A stretch of 64,000 nt of DNA from Aeoliella straminimaris (GCF_024054565.1 NZ_JAMXLR010000036.1:584616-648615), one strand, 5' to 3'. Positions 47,351 to 56,808 are shown, counted from the stretch's first letter. Notes: generated from the letters alone by a model not told the origin. Numbers and translations: made by a program.

Positions 47351-48447
47351 ATGGCGTCATCCGGTACGTGCGGTTTGCGAGTTTCTCGTGGCCTGGGCGA
47401 GTCGCGCTCCGCACGATCGACCTCGCGGCTCGTGGGTCTCAAACGCTCGATAAACTCAAGCCGCTGCTCGAGTTGGTCGAGCTCCAGTTCGCTGCGATGC
47501 ACCTCCGCGGCGTGCTGTGCCATTTGAGCTCTCATCTGCGCCAGGGAGACTTCCACTTCCTGAAGCTGCTGGGATTTCTCCATTAGCTCTTGTTGGGCCT
47601 GATGCAGCCGCCGTTCGGCTTGTTCGCGCTCCATCTGCAGGTCGCGCTGGCGTTCGGAGAGTTCGTCGACTTCCCGTAAGAGGTGGCGGTTCTTCTCGCG
47701 CCACTCTTCCTGCTGCGCCCGCATGCGTTCGCGTTGCTCCTGCAGCTGCGCCCGCGCCTGCTCTCGAGCTTCACGCATGTCCCGATTGCGCTGGGCGATG
47801 CGCTGCTGGTCGCCACCGCGGTCTTCAAGGTCTCGGGGACGCCGGGGGCGGTCGGTCTCACGCTGCGGCTGGGGGCGGTCCCGCTGGTTGTGGAACGACT
47901 GGAGCCGGCGCAATTGCTGCTCCATCCGCTCGACGCGGGCAGTGAGTGCTTGCAGCTCTTTTTGCTGCGATTGGAGCACCGCCACGATGCGGGGGTGAGG
48001 AGAAGCGACCTCCGGTGAGCGGGCATCGCGCCGGGATCCGGCATCTCGCTCGCGCTCCCGTGCCTGGCCCTGGATGCGAGCCCGAAACTCTCTTATCCGG
48101 TCCAGCCTCTCCTCGCGATCCGTTTCGCTCGAGCGGTCACGCTCGAGGCGCTCTCGGTCTGCTTCTTCGCGATCAGAGCGTTCACGCTGTAGTCGGTCGC
48201 GCGTGGGCCGGTCCTGTTCCGCACGTTCGCGTTCGAGACGCTCGCGGGCACGTTCCCGCGGCTGAGCAGATTCTCTTTCGCGGGCCGGACGCCCCTCACG
48301 CTGTTCGGCCTCGAATTGAACGAGCGTCGCTTCAATGTCGCCTTGCGTGATGGCGGGCTCGTCGCTGCACGCAGGAGGCGCGCCGTAGCACAAGGTCAAG
48401 ATAGTCAGTAAGCCAGTGCCGCCAAGATATTGCATCCGCCTTAACAT
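47347..48447 (-). CDS. secreted Arg/Glu-rich coiled-coil protein
   Basis: 366 residues from ATG 48447, preceded by AAAGGG seven bases upstream. A hydrophobic N terminus (signal peptide through about residue 27, ACS) is followed by a very charged chain: Arg/Glu repeats (RERARERLERERAEQDRP) up to about 140, a short break (PEVASPHPRIVAVLQSQQKELQAL), then a long coiled coil to about residue 345. No enzymatic motif. Probably an envelope structural or spacer protein, but the charged repeats make homology judgement unreliable. Confidence 0.72.
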   Translation of the reverse strand: MLRRMQYLGGTGLLTILTLCYGAPPACSDEPAITQGDIEATLVQFEAEQREGRPARERESAQPRERARERLERERAEQDRPTRDRLQRERSDREEADRERLERDRSSETDREERLDRIREFRARIQGQARERERDAGSRRDARSPEVASPHPRIVAVLQSQQKELQALTARVERMEQQLRRLQSFHNQRDRPQPQRETDRPRRPRDLEDRGGDQQRIAQRNRDMREAREQARAQLQEQRERMRAQQEEWREKNRHLLREVDELSERQRDLQMEREQAERRLHQAQQELMEKSQQLQEVEVSLAQMRAQMAQHAAEVHRSELELDQLEQRLEFIERLRPTSREVDRAERDSPRPRETRKPHVPDDAI

Positions 48448-48585
48448 GCTGCACCCTTTCACGAGGAGTTGTCCGTGGAGCGAGGCCGCCGTGTGCTCCA
48501 GTGAGCACAGGCGGCAATCAACTTCCACGGTCGCACGTGCAGGGCGGCGTGTCAAGCAACGCGAGCGGCAGCCAACCGTTTCTGA

Positions 48586-49686
48586 CTAATCCACCGGTGG
48601 CAGCAACCGCGGGCCAAAGTCGGGCTCGACCGACGCGGGCTTGGCGATGGTCGCCGGCAGCGACTCGGAAGGCCACGCCTGCTGCTGCGGCGTGTGCTGC
48701 TGCTGCTGGAGCGAGTGCTGCCACGCCTGCTGTTGCTGCGGGCTGAAGCTAGACGCGCTGGGCGCTGTGGGAGCCATGGCCGTTTGCGGCACCTGCGATT
48801 GGCTCTGGGGAGCGACCCTTGCGAGGGCGGCCCCTGCGGCCTGCAAGTTGGGGTCCAGCCGCTGGGCTTCGGCATAGTGAGCGGCAGCCGCTTCCAACTG
48901 TCCACCCTTCTCCAGCAGGTGCCCCATGTTGAAATAGGAAGCAGCCGGCGAGTGGACGGCCATCAGGTGGCCCATCGCCTGGTGCTGCTGACCCATCTCC
49001 ATCAGCACGGTAGCCATATTGTTGCGGAACAGTGCCTTGGAGGGAGCCAGAGCAATTGCCTGGTCCAGCAACTGAGCCGACTGCTCGAGCTTGTTCTGCC
49101 GCGCTAGACACAGAGCCAGATCGTTGAGCACGGCAGCGTTCTGCGGGTCAATGTTCGCGGCCTCGGCGTAGTAGCGTTCGGCATCCGCCAGATGGTTCTG
49201 CCGGTCCTCAAAGTGGCCCAATTCCCGAAGCGTCTTGACGTTCTTGGGATTGGCAGCCAGAGCCTTCAAGTACAGCTTTCGAGCGCCATCCGAGTCGCCT
49301 TGCTTCTCCTGAATCTGCGCCATCGACACCATCAACGAAGGCGTCGGTGGTCCAGTGGGATGGCTGAGCGACAGCGGGTTCGCCTGCTCTTGAGGGCCGC
49401 TGGCATCATTCGCCGAGCCCATCCAGCCACGCATACCGGCCACCGCGCGGTTATCTACCAGTGCGGAGGTAATCCGCTGGGTGGTAGACGGTGGCGCCGC
49501 CGCTGGTGGTCGATAGGTGAACTGAGGATCGGGCGCAACGTCTTTCTTGCCCCACAATCGCGGCAAGTGCCAGCCAGACGACTGCTTGGTTTCTGCCTGG
49601 GGCGAATTGCCGTCTAAGTACGGCACCGCCAGCACAGAGTTTCCGGACGTGGCAATCAAGGTTGCCAGTAGTAGGACTTTCCGCAC
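48586..49686 (-). CDS. secreted TPR protein with glutamine-rich tail
   Basis: 366 residues from GTG 49686, chosen because GGGAGGG lies six bases upstream. An ATG at 49719 adds 11 residues and has no such site. A signal peptide (MRKVLLLATLIATSGNSVLA) is followed by a linker and then TPR units from about residue 117 to 280 (GDSDGARKLYLKALAANPKN, HLADAERYYAEAANIDPQN, LEQSAQLLDQAIALAPSK). The last 70 residues are Gln/Ser/Ala-rich (PQQQQAWQHSLQQQQHTP). Likely protein-protein interaction in the periplasm. Confidence 0.8.
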   Translation of the reverse strand: MRKVLLLATLIATSGNSVLAVPYLDGNSPQAETKQSSGWHLPRLWGKKDVAPDPQFTYRPPAAAPPSTTQRITSALVDNRAVAGMRGWMGSANDASGPQEQANPLSLSHPTGPPTPSLMVSMAQIQEKQGDSDGARKLYLKALAANPKNVKTLRELGHFEDRQNHLADAERYYAEAANIDPQNAAVLNDLALCLARQNKLEQSAQLLDQAIALAPSKALFRNNMATVLMEMGQQHQAMGHLMAVHSPAASYFNMGHLLEKGGQLEAAAAHYAEAQRLDPNLQAAGAALARVAPQSQSQVPQTAMAPTAPSASSFSPQQQQAWQHSLQQQQHTPQQQAWPSESLPATIAKPASVEPDFGPRLLPPVD

Positions 49687-49749
49687 GGCTTTCCCTCCCT
49701 GGAATTGGTGCGTACGCACGTGACTGTTAGGAACTGCTAACAGCGTAAT

Positions 49750-50403
49750 TTAGTTGGACGCTGCCGAGCTGGTGCTGGTCGTGCCAGCGGGCAACACGGC
49801 AGGTTTGCGGTTCTCGATAAACGAATTGCGCTCGCCATCCACCATGCCAGCGGCGCGACTTGGGCTGCGAACGTAGGTGTCTTGTACAATCGTGTCGCCA
49901 CCCTCGATTGGCAGGCCATTGGCGAACTGCTGGGCCTGAGCAATACGGTTTTGCGTCACGTCGTCGTTCATGGAGCGTTCCACAAAGACCTGACGACGAC
50001 TCGGTGGCGTCTGAGTGAGAATCCACTCGACCTTCAACTCGCCGGCACGGGTCAGCTTGCCAGTCTGCGGATCGAAGTGGTGGGCTCCCAGCAGATTCTG
50101 ACGACGCCAGCCGTTGGCAACCATGATGTCGAACGGTGCATGCGCCCACACTCGATCGGGGCACACGTAAGGATAGGGCCACATGGCGTTCGCCGCACGG
50201 CCGTTCTCCAGGTAGTTGTAGATGTCGTGGGCCGCGCCTTTGACGGGTTCGCGGCGCACGCAGGCGTCAGTACAACATTGGTTGCCCTGATCTCCCCAGA
50301 ACGCCGCGGCCGGCGAGGCGACAACCGCCGTGATCAGTAGCCCGGCGGGCAGCAAGGTGGCTAGGCGGCGGGTGACGGACGTGCCAGTGATAATCGCTTG
50401 CAT
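49750..50403 (-). CDS. secreted protein of unknown function
   Basis: 217 residues from ATG 50403, with GAGGG just upstream. A signal peptide (about 1-34) ends near AVVASPAAAF. The mature part has cysteine-containing motifs NQCCTDACVRREPVK and an aromatic stretch ANAMWPYPYVCPDRVWAHAP, then a mixed domain with NGLPIEGGDTIVQDTYVRSP. The C terminus is Ala/Ser/Thr-rich. No family recognised. It lies next to the secreted TPR gene, 63 bases upstream of that gene's start on the same strand, and may be cotranscribed with it. Confidence 0.72.
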   Translation of the reverse strand: MQAIITGTSVTRRLATLLPAGLLITAVVASPAAAFWGDQGNQCCTDACVRREPVKGAAHDIYNYLENGRAANAMWPYPYVCPDRVWAHAPFDIMVANGWRRQNLLGAHHFDPQTGKLTRAGELKVEWILTQTPPSRRQVFVERSMNDDVTQNRIAQAQQFANGLPIEGGDTIVQDTYVRSPSRAAGMVDGERNSFIENRKPAVLPAGTTSTSSAASN

Positions 50404-50705
50404 AGTTCCCTCGTACCCGGCGGGGCGGGCGATTGTGGATGGGTCTGGTAGGGGGACGCGGGGCAGAGCGCACACGGGTGGTCTGCCCATCTGCGAAGAG
50501 TATCGTCCTCAACTGCGCCGCAGCTGCGGAACTTATGGCAGGATGCTCGTTCTTTGCGCATTCTCTCCATGTTGACGCGGGTATTATTCGGCATCCCGCC
50601 AAGCAGTGCGGTTTTTCTCGGTTCCTGACCCGGAAGGTGCTTGCATAGCAGTGAACGTGTGGATATAGTGTACGTACATATCGCACCTCGGCGGGGGGAG
50701 ACCTG
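50404..50705. other. non-coding gap with promoter for comM
   Basis: No gene. It holds upstream sequence of the minus-strand secreted protein and a candidate promoter at 50641-50669 for the plus-strand ATPase. Confidence 0.6.
50641..50669 (+). promoter_or_regulatory. candidate sigma-70 promoter of the ComM gene
   Basis: TTGCAT (50641-50646), a 17-base spacer and TATAGT (50664-50669). Start would be near 50676, with a GGGGGGAG ribosome site before ATG 50706. Confidence 0.55.
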
Positions 50706-52244
50706 ATGCTAGCGCGCATACATACTTTCAGTCTGGTGGGTATCGATGCCTTGCCGGTCGTGGCTGAAGTCGACGTTTCAGGTGCGGCAATACCCAAAAC
50801 GATCCTGGTCGGCCTGCCGGAAGCCGCGGTGCGCGAGAGCACCCACCGCATCGAGCGGGCGATGGTCAACAGCGGCTTTGTCCGACCTCAGGACCGGGTG
50901 GTTATTAACCTCGCCCCTGCCGAGCTACCCAAGCAAGCAGCATCGTTCGACCTGCCCATTGCTCTGGGCGTGCTGGCAGGAAGCGGGCAGATTGCGTCCG
51001 ATCGCCTGGGCGAATACGCCGTGGTGGGGGAATTGGCACTCGATGGAAGCATGAGGCCCGTCAAGGGAGTGCTGTCGATGGCCATGGCCGCAGCGCGAAT
51101 CAAGGGTGTTTGCGGTCTCGTGGTGCCCAAGGCCAATGCTCCCGAAGCAGCCGTGGTCGAAGGTCTGGAAGTGATAGCCGTCGACAGCCTGACCCAAGCC
51201 GTGGGCTTCTTTGGCGGAAACATCGAGATCGAGCCCGAGCCGTGCCGCATCTGGGAACTGTTCGACGAGCATGGAAGCTACGACGTGGACTATGCCGACG
51301 TCCGCGGGCAGGAAATGGCCAAGCGAGCCATCACCATTGCCGCCGCGGGAGGACACAATCTATTAATGCTAGGCCCGCCTGGTAGTGGCAAGACGATGCT
51401 TGCCAAACGCGTGCCGACGATCCTGCCGCAACTGACAGCAGAAGAATCGGTGGAAACAACTCGCATCTATAGCGCTGTGGGGCGACTTCGGGCGGGCGAA
51501 CCCCTGTTGGCCCGTCGGCCGTTTCGCTCGCCGCACCATACTATCAGCAACGCAGGCCTGGTGGGGGGTGGTTCGACTCCCGCACCGGGCGAGATCAGCC
51601 TGGCGCATAACGGGGTGTTATTTCTGGACGAACTGCCGGAGTTCAATCGCCAGACACTCGAAGTGCTCCGCCAACCGCTGGAAGATGGTTCGGTGACCAT
51701 CAGCCGTGCCCTGACCTCCACCACGTTCCCCGCCGATTTCATTTTAATCGCATCGCTCAATCCCTGCCCCTGCGGGTTCCGCAACGATCCACGCCGCGAA
51801 TGCCATTGCAGCGTGATGCAGATCGAGCGGTATATGAGTAAGATTAGCGGTCCGCTATTGGATCGCATCGATCTTCACATCGAGGTGCCCGCCGTGCCGT
51901 TCAAGGAACTTACTTCCAAACAGGAAGGCACATCGAGCGATGACATGCGGGGCGAAGTGAGCGGTGCTCGCCAATTGCAGGCAGCCCGTTTTGCCAAATC
52001 CGCCACGCGGACCAACGCCCAGATGACCTCGCGACAGATTCGTCATAATTGCCCGCTGGACGAATTATGCACCAATTTGCTGCGGCAAAGCATTAACGAA
52101 CTGGGCCTCTCTGCTCGTGCGCACGACAAGGTGCTGCGGGTCGCTCGCACGATTGCCGACCTGGAGCAGAGCGAAGCAATACGCCCCGAGCATTTGAGCG
52201 AAGCGGTGAACTACCGAATGTTGGATCGGGGATATTGGAAGTGA
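50706..52244 (+). CDS. comM: YifB/ComM family Mg-chelatase-like AAA+ ATPase
   Basis: 512 residues. The N-terminal S5/Lon-type domain is typical: IPKTILVGLPEAAVRESTHR and VVINLAPAELPKQAASFDL, then KGVLSMAMAAA. The AAA+ part has Walker A GPPGSGKTM (about 224), Walker B LFLDELPEF, and the Mg-chelatase C-terminal NCPLDELCTNLLRQ and RTIADLEQSEAIRPEHLSEAVNYR. ComM promotes branch migration of recombining DNA during natural transformation. No competence genes are near. It is followed by an acyl-carrier-like gene on the same strand. Confidence 0.93.
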   Translation: MLARIHTFSLVGIDALPVVAEVDVSGAAIPKTILVGLPEAAVRESTHRIERAMVNSGFVRPQDRVVINLAPAELPKQAASFDLPIALGVLAGSGQIASDRLGEYAVVGELALDGSMRPVKGVLSMAMAAARIKGVCGLVVPKANAPEAAVVEGLEVIAVDSLTQAVGFFGGNIEIEPEPCRIWELFDEHGSYDVDYADVRGQEMAKRAITIAAAGGHNLLMLGPPGSGKTMLAKRVPTILPQLTAEESVETTRIYSAVGRLRAGEPLLARRPFRSPHHTISNAGLVGGGSTPAPGEISLAHNGVLFLDELPEFNRQTLEVLRQPLEDGSVTISRALTSTTFPADFILIASLNPCPCGFRNDPRRECHCSVMQIERYMSKISGPLLDRIDLHIEVPAVPFKELTSKQEGTSSDDMRGEVSGARQLQAARFAKSATRTNAQMTSRQIRHNCPLDELCTNLLRQSINELGLSARAHDKVLRVARTIADLEQSEAIRPEHLSEAVNYRMLDRGYWK

Positions 52245-52386
52245 GTGCAGACGGAGTAACAGTTAGCGGTATTCGGTTTTGTGTCCTGGTTTCGGCTACA
52301 ATACGATCCTGTCTACTGCGTTAGTCTTTCAATGGAAAGGCACCGCGGCTGGCTTCGAACCAGGACTGTTCTCGAGTGGCGAAGCG

Positions 52387-53076
52387 ATGGGACTCGATGG
52401 TGTTGAGCTCATTATTGATATTGAAGAGTACTTTGGCATTTCCATTCAGGATGGTGAGGCCGAGCAAGTCCGCACGGTGGGCGATCTCGTGACGCTGATC
52501 CAGCGGCGAATTGATGCGGCGCACGCGACAGCGTGTCCAACTTTGTCCTCGTTCTTGCTGGTCAGAACCTGTGTCCGTCAGATCGTATCCAATGATCGGC
52601 TACGTGTTCGGACAGATTCCCGGGTGGTGGACGTTCTTACCGCCCCAGAACGGGTTCGGCTTTGGCGCAGGCTAGCCGACTTGCATGGCATCCGTCTCCC
52701 CGCTCTGAGACGATCAACCGTTGTGCAGCAATTGCTGTGGGGCGGTGGGGCCACGCTCTTCCTGCTGGCATTGGTGTTGGCTGGCTGGATCGATTTGGCG
52801 CTATTACCTCTGACGATAACCGTGGCGGTGCTGCTTGTCTTCGCTGCGCACCTTTCGACCCTTGCCCTTCGAAGGCACCCGCCCGAGGCATTGGATACCT
52901 TCGGCGAACTTGCCAGCCACATCTCAGGCATGACGGTCGCGTCCAAACAACTTCACCTGCAAACGTTCGACTCCATTCTCAATGAGGTACGCCCAATCAT
53001 TGTTCAAAACCTGGGCGTAGAGGAGAACGAAGTGGTGGCGGAGGCTTCGTTCGTCAATGACTTGGGAATGAGCTAA
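52387..53076 (+). CDS. acyl-carrier-protein-like protein with permuted halves
   Basis: 229 residues from ATG 52387. The frame is open from 52279 but only the part after 52387 has domain character. The N terminus is the second half of an ACP fold (MGLDGVELIIDIEEYFGISI, then VRTVGDLVTLIQRRI), with Gly at the phosphopantetheine serine position. A helical middle (VRTCVRQIVSN, WRRLADLHGIRLP) leads to two membrane helices (about 118-136 and 141-160). The C terminus is the first half of an ACP (LNEVRPIIVQNLGVEENEVV, SFVNDLGMS) and stops at the point where DSL would come. Function unknown. Confidence 0.7.
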   Translation: MGLDGVELIIDIEEYFGISIQDGEAEQVRTVGDLVTLIQRRIDAAHATACPTLSSFLLVRTCVRQIVSNDRLRVRTDSRVVDVLTAPERVRLWRRLADLHGIRLPALRRSTVVQQLLWGGGATLFLLALVLAGWIDLALLPLTITVAVLLVFAAHLSTLALRRHPPEALDTFGELASHISGMTVASKQLHLQTFDSILNEVRPIIVQNLGVEENEVVAEASFVNDLGMS

Positions 53077-53133
53077 CGCACTCCAAGGGACGAAAGGCCG
53101 ATCCAGACAGCGAGCATTACTGATTCGGGGCAC

Positions 53134-53487
53134 CTAATCCGATTGACTGTTGTAACTGTCCTTTGAGTTGCGGACCACCAAGCGATTCTGCTGCGTCGCC
53201 TGCTTAAGCCACTCGCAAGCTTGCATTTCTTCGGCATCGGCCCAATGGGCAGGAGGTTCGAACAAGTCGCTATTGCAATGAGGGCAGGGCAGGGTAGTGA
53301 CGCCAGTAGTAGTGGGCGGTTGTTCAATCTCGGCACCAGTCCAGGCCGCGTCGCATTCGTCGCAAACAATAACCACCGCGGCGCAGTCGCCACAGACTCG
53401 CAGGCCCAACGGGCCGGTACCGCAGAGGTGGCAGAACCCCACGTAGAACTTGGGCGATGAGTCGAATTGCGGTTGATTGTTGGTCAT
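53134..53487 (-). CDS. small zinc-ribbon protein
   Basis: 117 residues from ATG 53487. Four CxxC motifs (CHLCG, CGDC, CDECD, CPHC), spaced across residues 19-72, point to two zinc-binding sites. The C terminus is helical and hydrophilic. Could be a rubredoxin-like or nucleic-acid-binding ribbon. Not assignable. It lies between the ACP-like gene (convergent) and the 53519 membrane protein on the same strand, 31 bases apart, possibly cotranscribed. Confidence 0.75.
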   Translation of the reverse strand: MTNNQPQFDSSPKFYVGFCHLCGTGPLGLRVCGDCAAVVIVCDECDAAWTGAEIEQPPTTTGVTTLPCPHCNSDLFEPPAHWADAEEMQACEWLKQATQQNRLVVRNSKDSYNSQSD

Positions 53488-53518
53488 ATGCGTGGCACGT
53501 TTTTTGTTCTCTTCGACT

Positions 53519-54193
53519 TCAAGGCGTTACCGGAAAGGCGGTAATGAAGCGATTCCCGTCGACGACCAATCGGATGTGGTGCGCTGGAGGATGGTTGCGC
53601 CGAGCACCGGATTGCCCGCCGATATAGCCAATGCGACGCCCCAGGTCGATGGTGAACACCTCGCGACGGCCCTCGGTTCGTCGTTTCGAATTCTGGTTAT
53701 GAAGTGCTTGGTCGTAGGCGCGATCGACGAGTTGCACGAGTCGCGCCTGGTCAGATTCATCGAACACGCCGTGTTGACCTGGTCGATTGGGCTCGTCTTC
53801 GGCGTGAGTCATCAGGTGGGCCAGTCGCGTGCCATCAACGCTTCCGCGACCAAACACCAAGCCGGATGGGGATTGATAGGTGTCGCGGCCAATCTCTTCC
53901 AGCACGTCTTCCAGGGGGAGGTCGTTCGGTCCAGCATCAGATCGACTGGCGGAAGTTGGTTCATCTTGACTGGCAGGAGCGGAATCAACGGTTGGTTGTT
54001 CGGCAACCACTTCGTCCGGAGAGTGCGCACCAGGGAGATCAATACCCAGCCTCGCTTCCAGCATCGGCTCAGCGAGAAGATACCCTGTTGCCAGCACGAA
54101 CAATACGAGGAGCCATTTGCCCGAAAGCCTGCCGCGACTCTGGCGAAGCAGTGTTTGAAGTGCGCGGGCAATCTGTTGCGAGTTCTGCGGCAT
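53519..54193 (-). CDS. single-span membrane protein of unknown function
   Basis: 224 residues from ATG 54193. The frame extends to 54262 without a better start. A basic cytoplasmic N terminus (about 1-25) precedes one membrane helix (WLLVLFVLATGYLLAEPML) and a hydrophilic periplasmic region whose C-terminal part (about 165-224, YDQALHNQNSKRRTEGRREVFTIDLGRRIGYIGG) may form a small domain. No family recognised. It is divergent from the dehydrogenase gene. Confidence 0.7.
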   Translation of the reverse strand: MPQNSQQIARALQTLLRQSRGRLSGKWLLVLFVLATGYLLAEPMLEARLGIDLPGAHSPDEVVAEQPTVDSAPASQDEPTSASRSDAGPNDLPLEDVLEEIGRDTYQSPSGLVFGRGSVDGTRLAHLMTHAEDEPNRPGQHGVFDESDQARLVQLVDRAYDQALHNQNSKRRTEGRREVFTIDLGRRIGYIGGQSGARRNHPPAHHIRLVVDGNRFITAFPVTP

Positions 54194-54306
54194 AGCGATA
54201 CGGATTATATCCTGCGGCACCGGACTTGCTAAGTCGGTATACTGTTTCGTCGCGGTGTACACCGCGCGCAGGGACTCGCTGGCTGAACCAACTCTGAGGA
54301 AGCATC

Positions 54307-55809
54307 ATGCTACGAGGGCATCGAAATTGCCTACCGGTATTTCTATCTGCAATATGTATCGCCGTGTCGGCGCGAAGTGAGATATCGGGGCTTACCCGAA
54401 TTGCCACCGGATTCAGCGATCCGACGTTCGCAACTCACGCACCGGGAGATCCCAATCGTATGTTCGTCGTCGAGCAGTCGGGGGCAATTCGCATCTTTGA
54501 CCGCCAGACAGGGACCAAGCAATCGACGACTTTCCTGGACATCACAGGCCAAGTGAAGCGGGGGCACAACGAGGAAGGGTTGTTAGGGCTGGCGTTTCAC
54601 CCCGATTTTCAGACGAACGGCAAGTTCTACGTGAACTACACGCATGATCCAGGGCCGGGGCGGGATCGGACTCGGGTCGATGAGTATACCGCTTCGCTGC
54701 AGGATGGTGAGTTGGTGGCCAACGCTACGAGCCGAGTTCCTATTTTGAGTTTCGCGCAAGACTTCGACAATCACAATGGTGGATGGCTGGGTTTCTCCCC
54801 CAACGATGGCATGTTGTACATCTCTACCGGCGACGGAGGTTCGGGAAACGACCCCAACAATCGCGGACAGAGCCTCAACACCCGATTGGGCAAGATGCTA
54901 CGCATTGATGTGGATGGTGACGACTTTCCCGCCGATTCCGCGGAGAACTACGCAATTCCCCCGGACAATCCGTTTGCCAGCGATGGCGAAGTCGATACGC
55001 TCGACGAGATCTGGGCGTATGGATTACGCAACCCATGGCGGGCAAGCTTCGATCGAGTCACTGGAGACCTTTGGATTGGCGACGTGGGACAGGGGGCACG
55101 AGAGGAAATTGACTTTCAGCGGGCCGACAGCGCCGGCAGCGAAAACTACGGATGGAGATTGCGAGAGGGAGACATCCAAACACCCAGCGTAGGTGGCCCA
55201 GAGCCATCGGACTACGTGGCCCCCGTGTACGACTACGTGTCGGACGGACAAGGTGAGTTCGGCGGAAACTCGGTGGTGGGTGGGTACGTGTATCGCGGCC
55301 CCGATCCAGAGGTCAACGGGCGATACTTTTTTGGCGACAGCTTTCCTCGTCAGCTGTGGAGTTTCGATCCGGCTTCCCCCGATTCGACCGTCGAGAACAT
55401 CGAAAGCACCCTGGGATCAAATGTGAGCCAAATCGGCGTGCCAACTTCGTTTGGTGAGGATCTCTACGGCAATTTGTACATTGTGGATCGGGACGGCGAT
55501 ATCTTCCGCATCGATACCGACTCCACTTTGCCGGGTGACTACAACGGTGACCGGATGGTGAATGAATTGGACTACGATGTTTGGAACCAGTCGTTCGCTA
55601 GCATCAACTCGCTGGCTGCCGATGGCAACGGCGATGGTACCGTCGACATTGCCGACTACGTGGTGTGGCGGAATCATTTGGGGTCGGAGATTGGAATGGA
55701 CGAGCTATCGGGGGCCACTGAAATCCCCGAACCTTCCACGGTAGCCGTGCTATTCTCATCACTTGTAGTAGGCTCGCTCGTGCGGCGTCGCCATGCTAGC
55801 AGTCGCTGA
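54307..55809 (+). CDS. PQQ-type sugar dehydrogenase with dockerin-like repeat and PEP-CTERM tail
   Basis: 500 residues from ATG 54307 (GAGG site upstream). A signal peptide leads to a glucose/sorbosone dehydrogenase beta-propeller (LTRIATGFSDPTFATHAPGD, then GLLGLAFHPDFQTNGKFYVNYT and STGDGGSGNDPNNRGQSLNTRLGKMLRID and EIWAYGLRNPWRASFDRVTGDLWIGDVGQ), probably quinone-dependent. Residues about 411-460 form a dockerin-like calcium motif (DYNGDRMVNELDYDVW and DGNGDGTVDIADYVVW), and the last 25 residues are a PEP-CTERM signal (PEPSTVAVLFSSLVVGSLVRRR). The protein is exported and surface-linked. Confidence 0.92.
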   Translation: MLRGHRNCLPVFLSAICIAVSARSEISGLTRIATGFSDPTFATHAPGDPNRMFVVEQSGAIRIFDRQTGTKQSTTFLDITGQVKRGHNEEGLLGLAFHPDFQTNGKFYVNYTHDPGPGRDRTRVDEYTASLQDGELVANATSRVPILSFAQDFDNHNGGWLGFSPNDGMLYISTGDGGSGNDPNNRGQSLNTRLGKMLRIDVDGDDFPADSAENYAIPPDNPFASDGEVDTLDEIWAYGLRNPWRASFDRVTGDLWIGDVGQGAREEIDFQRADSAGSENYGWRLREGDIQTPSVGGPEPSDYVAPVYDYVSDGQGEFGGNSVVGGYVYRGPDPEVNGRYFFGDSFPRQLWSFDPASPDSTVENIESTLGSNVSQIGVPTSFGEDLYGNLYIVDRDGDIFRIDTDSTLPGDYNGDRMVNELDYDVWNQSFASINSLAADGNGDGTVDIADYVVWRNHLGSEIGMDELSGATEIPEPSTVAVLFSSLVVGSLVRRRHASSR

Positions 55810-55902
55810 GACGACATCTTAGGCTCAACCTGCCAGCCAGGCTCGCCGATGAGGTTCGATAAGCGCACGGTGCGCTCTGCGGCCATTGGATGCGAGGAAG
55901 TC

Positions 55903-56808
55903 ATGGCGAGATGGTTTGGGCTGTTCACGTTACTGCTGGTTATCGGGGCAAGCTGCCCGGTACACAGTGCGACCTATTACGTCAACAATCTGTTAGGAAG
56001 CGACCGGGCGACCGGGCTATCGGCCGAACCGCAGGCGGAAAATGGTCCCGTTAGAACGATCTGCGCAGCATTGGCTCGAGCCGGCAGGGCCGATCGCATC
56101 GAGTTGGCCAATACTGGCGAGCCGTATCGCGAGATGATCGCGATGACCGGACCGCATCAAAGTGGATTGCGAGGTCAGCCCTTCGTGATAGATGGCAACG
56201 GTGCCGTGCTGGATGGCACGGTGACGGCCGCACCCGGCGCGTGGAAGCATGTTGAAGGCAACGTGTTCGCCTTGCGCCCCCGCCGACTGACCTACCAGCA
56301 GTTGTTCAGCAGCGGTAAACCACTGCCACGCACGGCTCTCTATTCCAAGTACGAGTTTTCGCAACTGGACCCCGCCGAATGGGCTCTGCTGAATGGGCGG
56401 ATTTACTTTCGCACCGAAGGAAACAAGATTCCCGAGGATTACGAGTTGCGGCATACACTGCTGCAAACGGGCATCACTTTGTACAACGTTCGTCACGTGC
56501 GGATCCAGGATCTGGTGATTCAAGGATTTCAGCAGGATGGCATCAATGCCCATGAATTGGTTCGCGACTGCGAGCTCATGGACGTCGACTGCCGGGCCAA
56601 TGGCCGTGCGGGACTAAGCGTGGGCGGAGTATCGCGAGTCGAAGCGCTGCGGTGCAACTTCTACGATAATGGTCGCGTGCAGGTTCGTACGGAGGGATTG
56701 GCCGAACTGAAGCTGTTCGAGTGCGATGTCGACTCCAGCGGCGTGCCAGCTTTTGACTCGCAGGGACGCAGCTTGATTGCCGACGGCAAACCTGTGTTCG
56801 GACCTTAG
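55903..56808 (+). CDS. secreted right-handed beta-helix protein
   Basis: 301 residues from ATG 55903, just after GAGGAA. A signal peptide ends near residue 24 (PVHSA). The repeated short strands in the middle (GITLYNVRHVRIQDLVIQGF, GINAHELVRDCELMDVDCR, GLSVGGVSRVEALRCNFYDNG) are those of a parallel beta-helix, as in polysaccharide-active or adhesive proteins. It ends soon after the helix turns, so it may be a short form. It overlaps the convergent flippase-like gene by four bases. Confidence 0.8.
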   Translation: MARWFGLFTLLLVIGASCPVHSATYYVNNLLGSDRATGLSAEPQAENGPVRTICAALARAGRADRIELANTGEPYREMIAMTGPHQSGLRGQPFVIDGNGAVLDGTVTAAPGAWKHVEGNVFALRPRRLTYQQLFSSGKPLPRTALYSKYEFSQLDPAEWALLNGRIYFRTEGNKIPEDYELRHTLLQTGITLYNVRHVRIQDLVIQGFQQDGINAHELVRDCELMDVDCRANGRAGLSVGGVSRVEALRCNFYDNGRVQVRTEGLAELKLFECDVDSSGVPAFDSQGRSLIADGKPVFGP

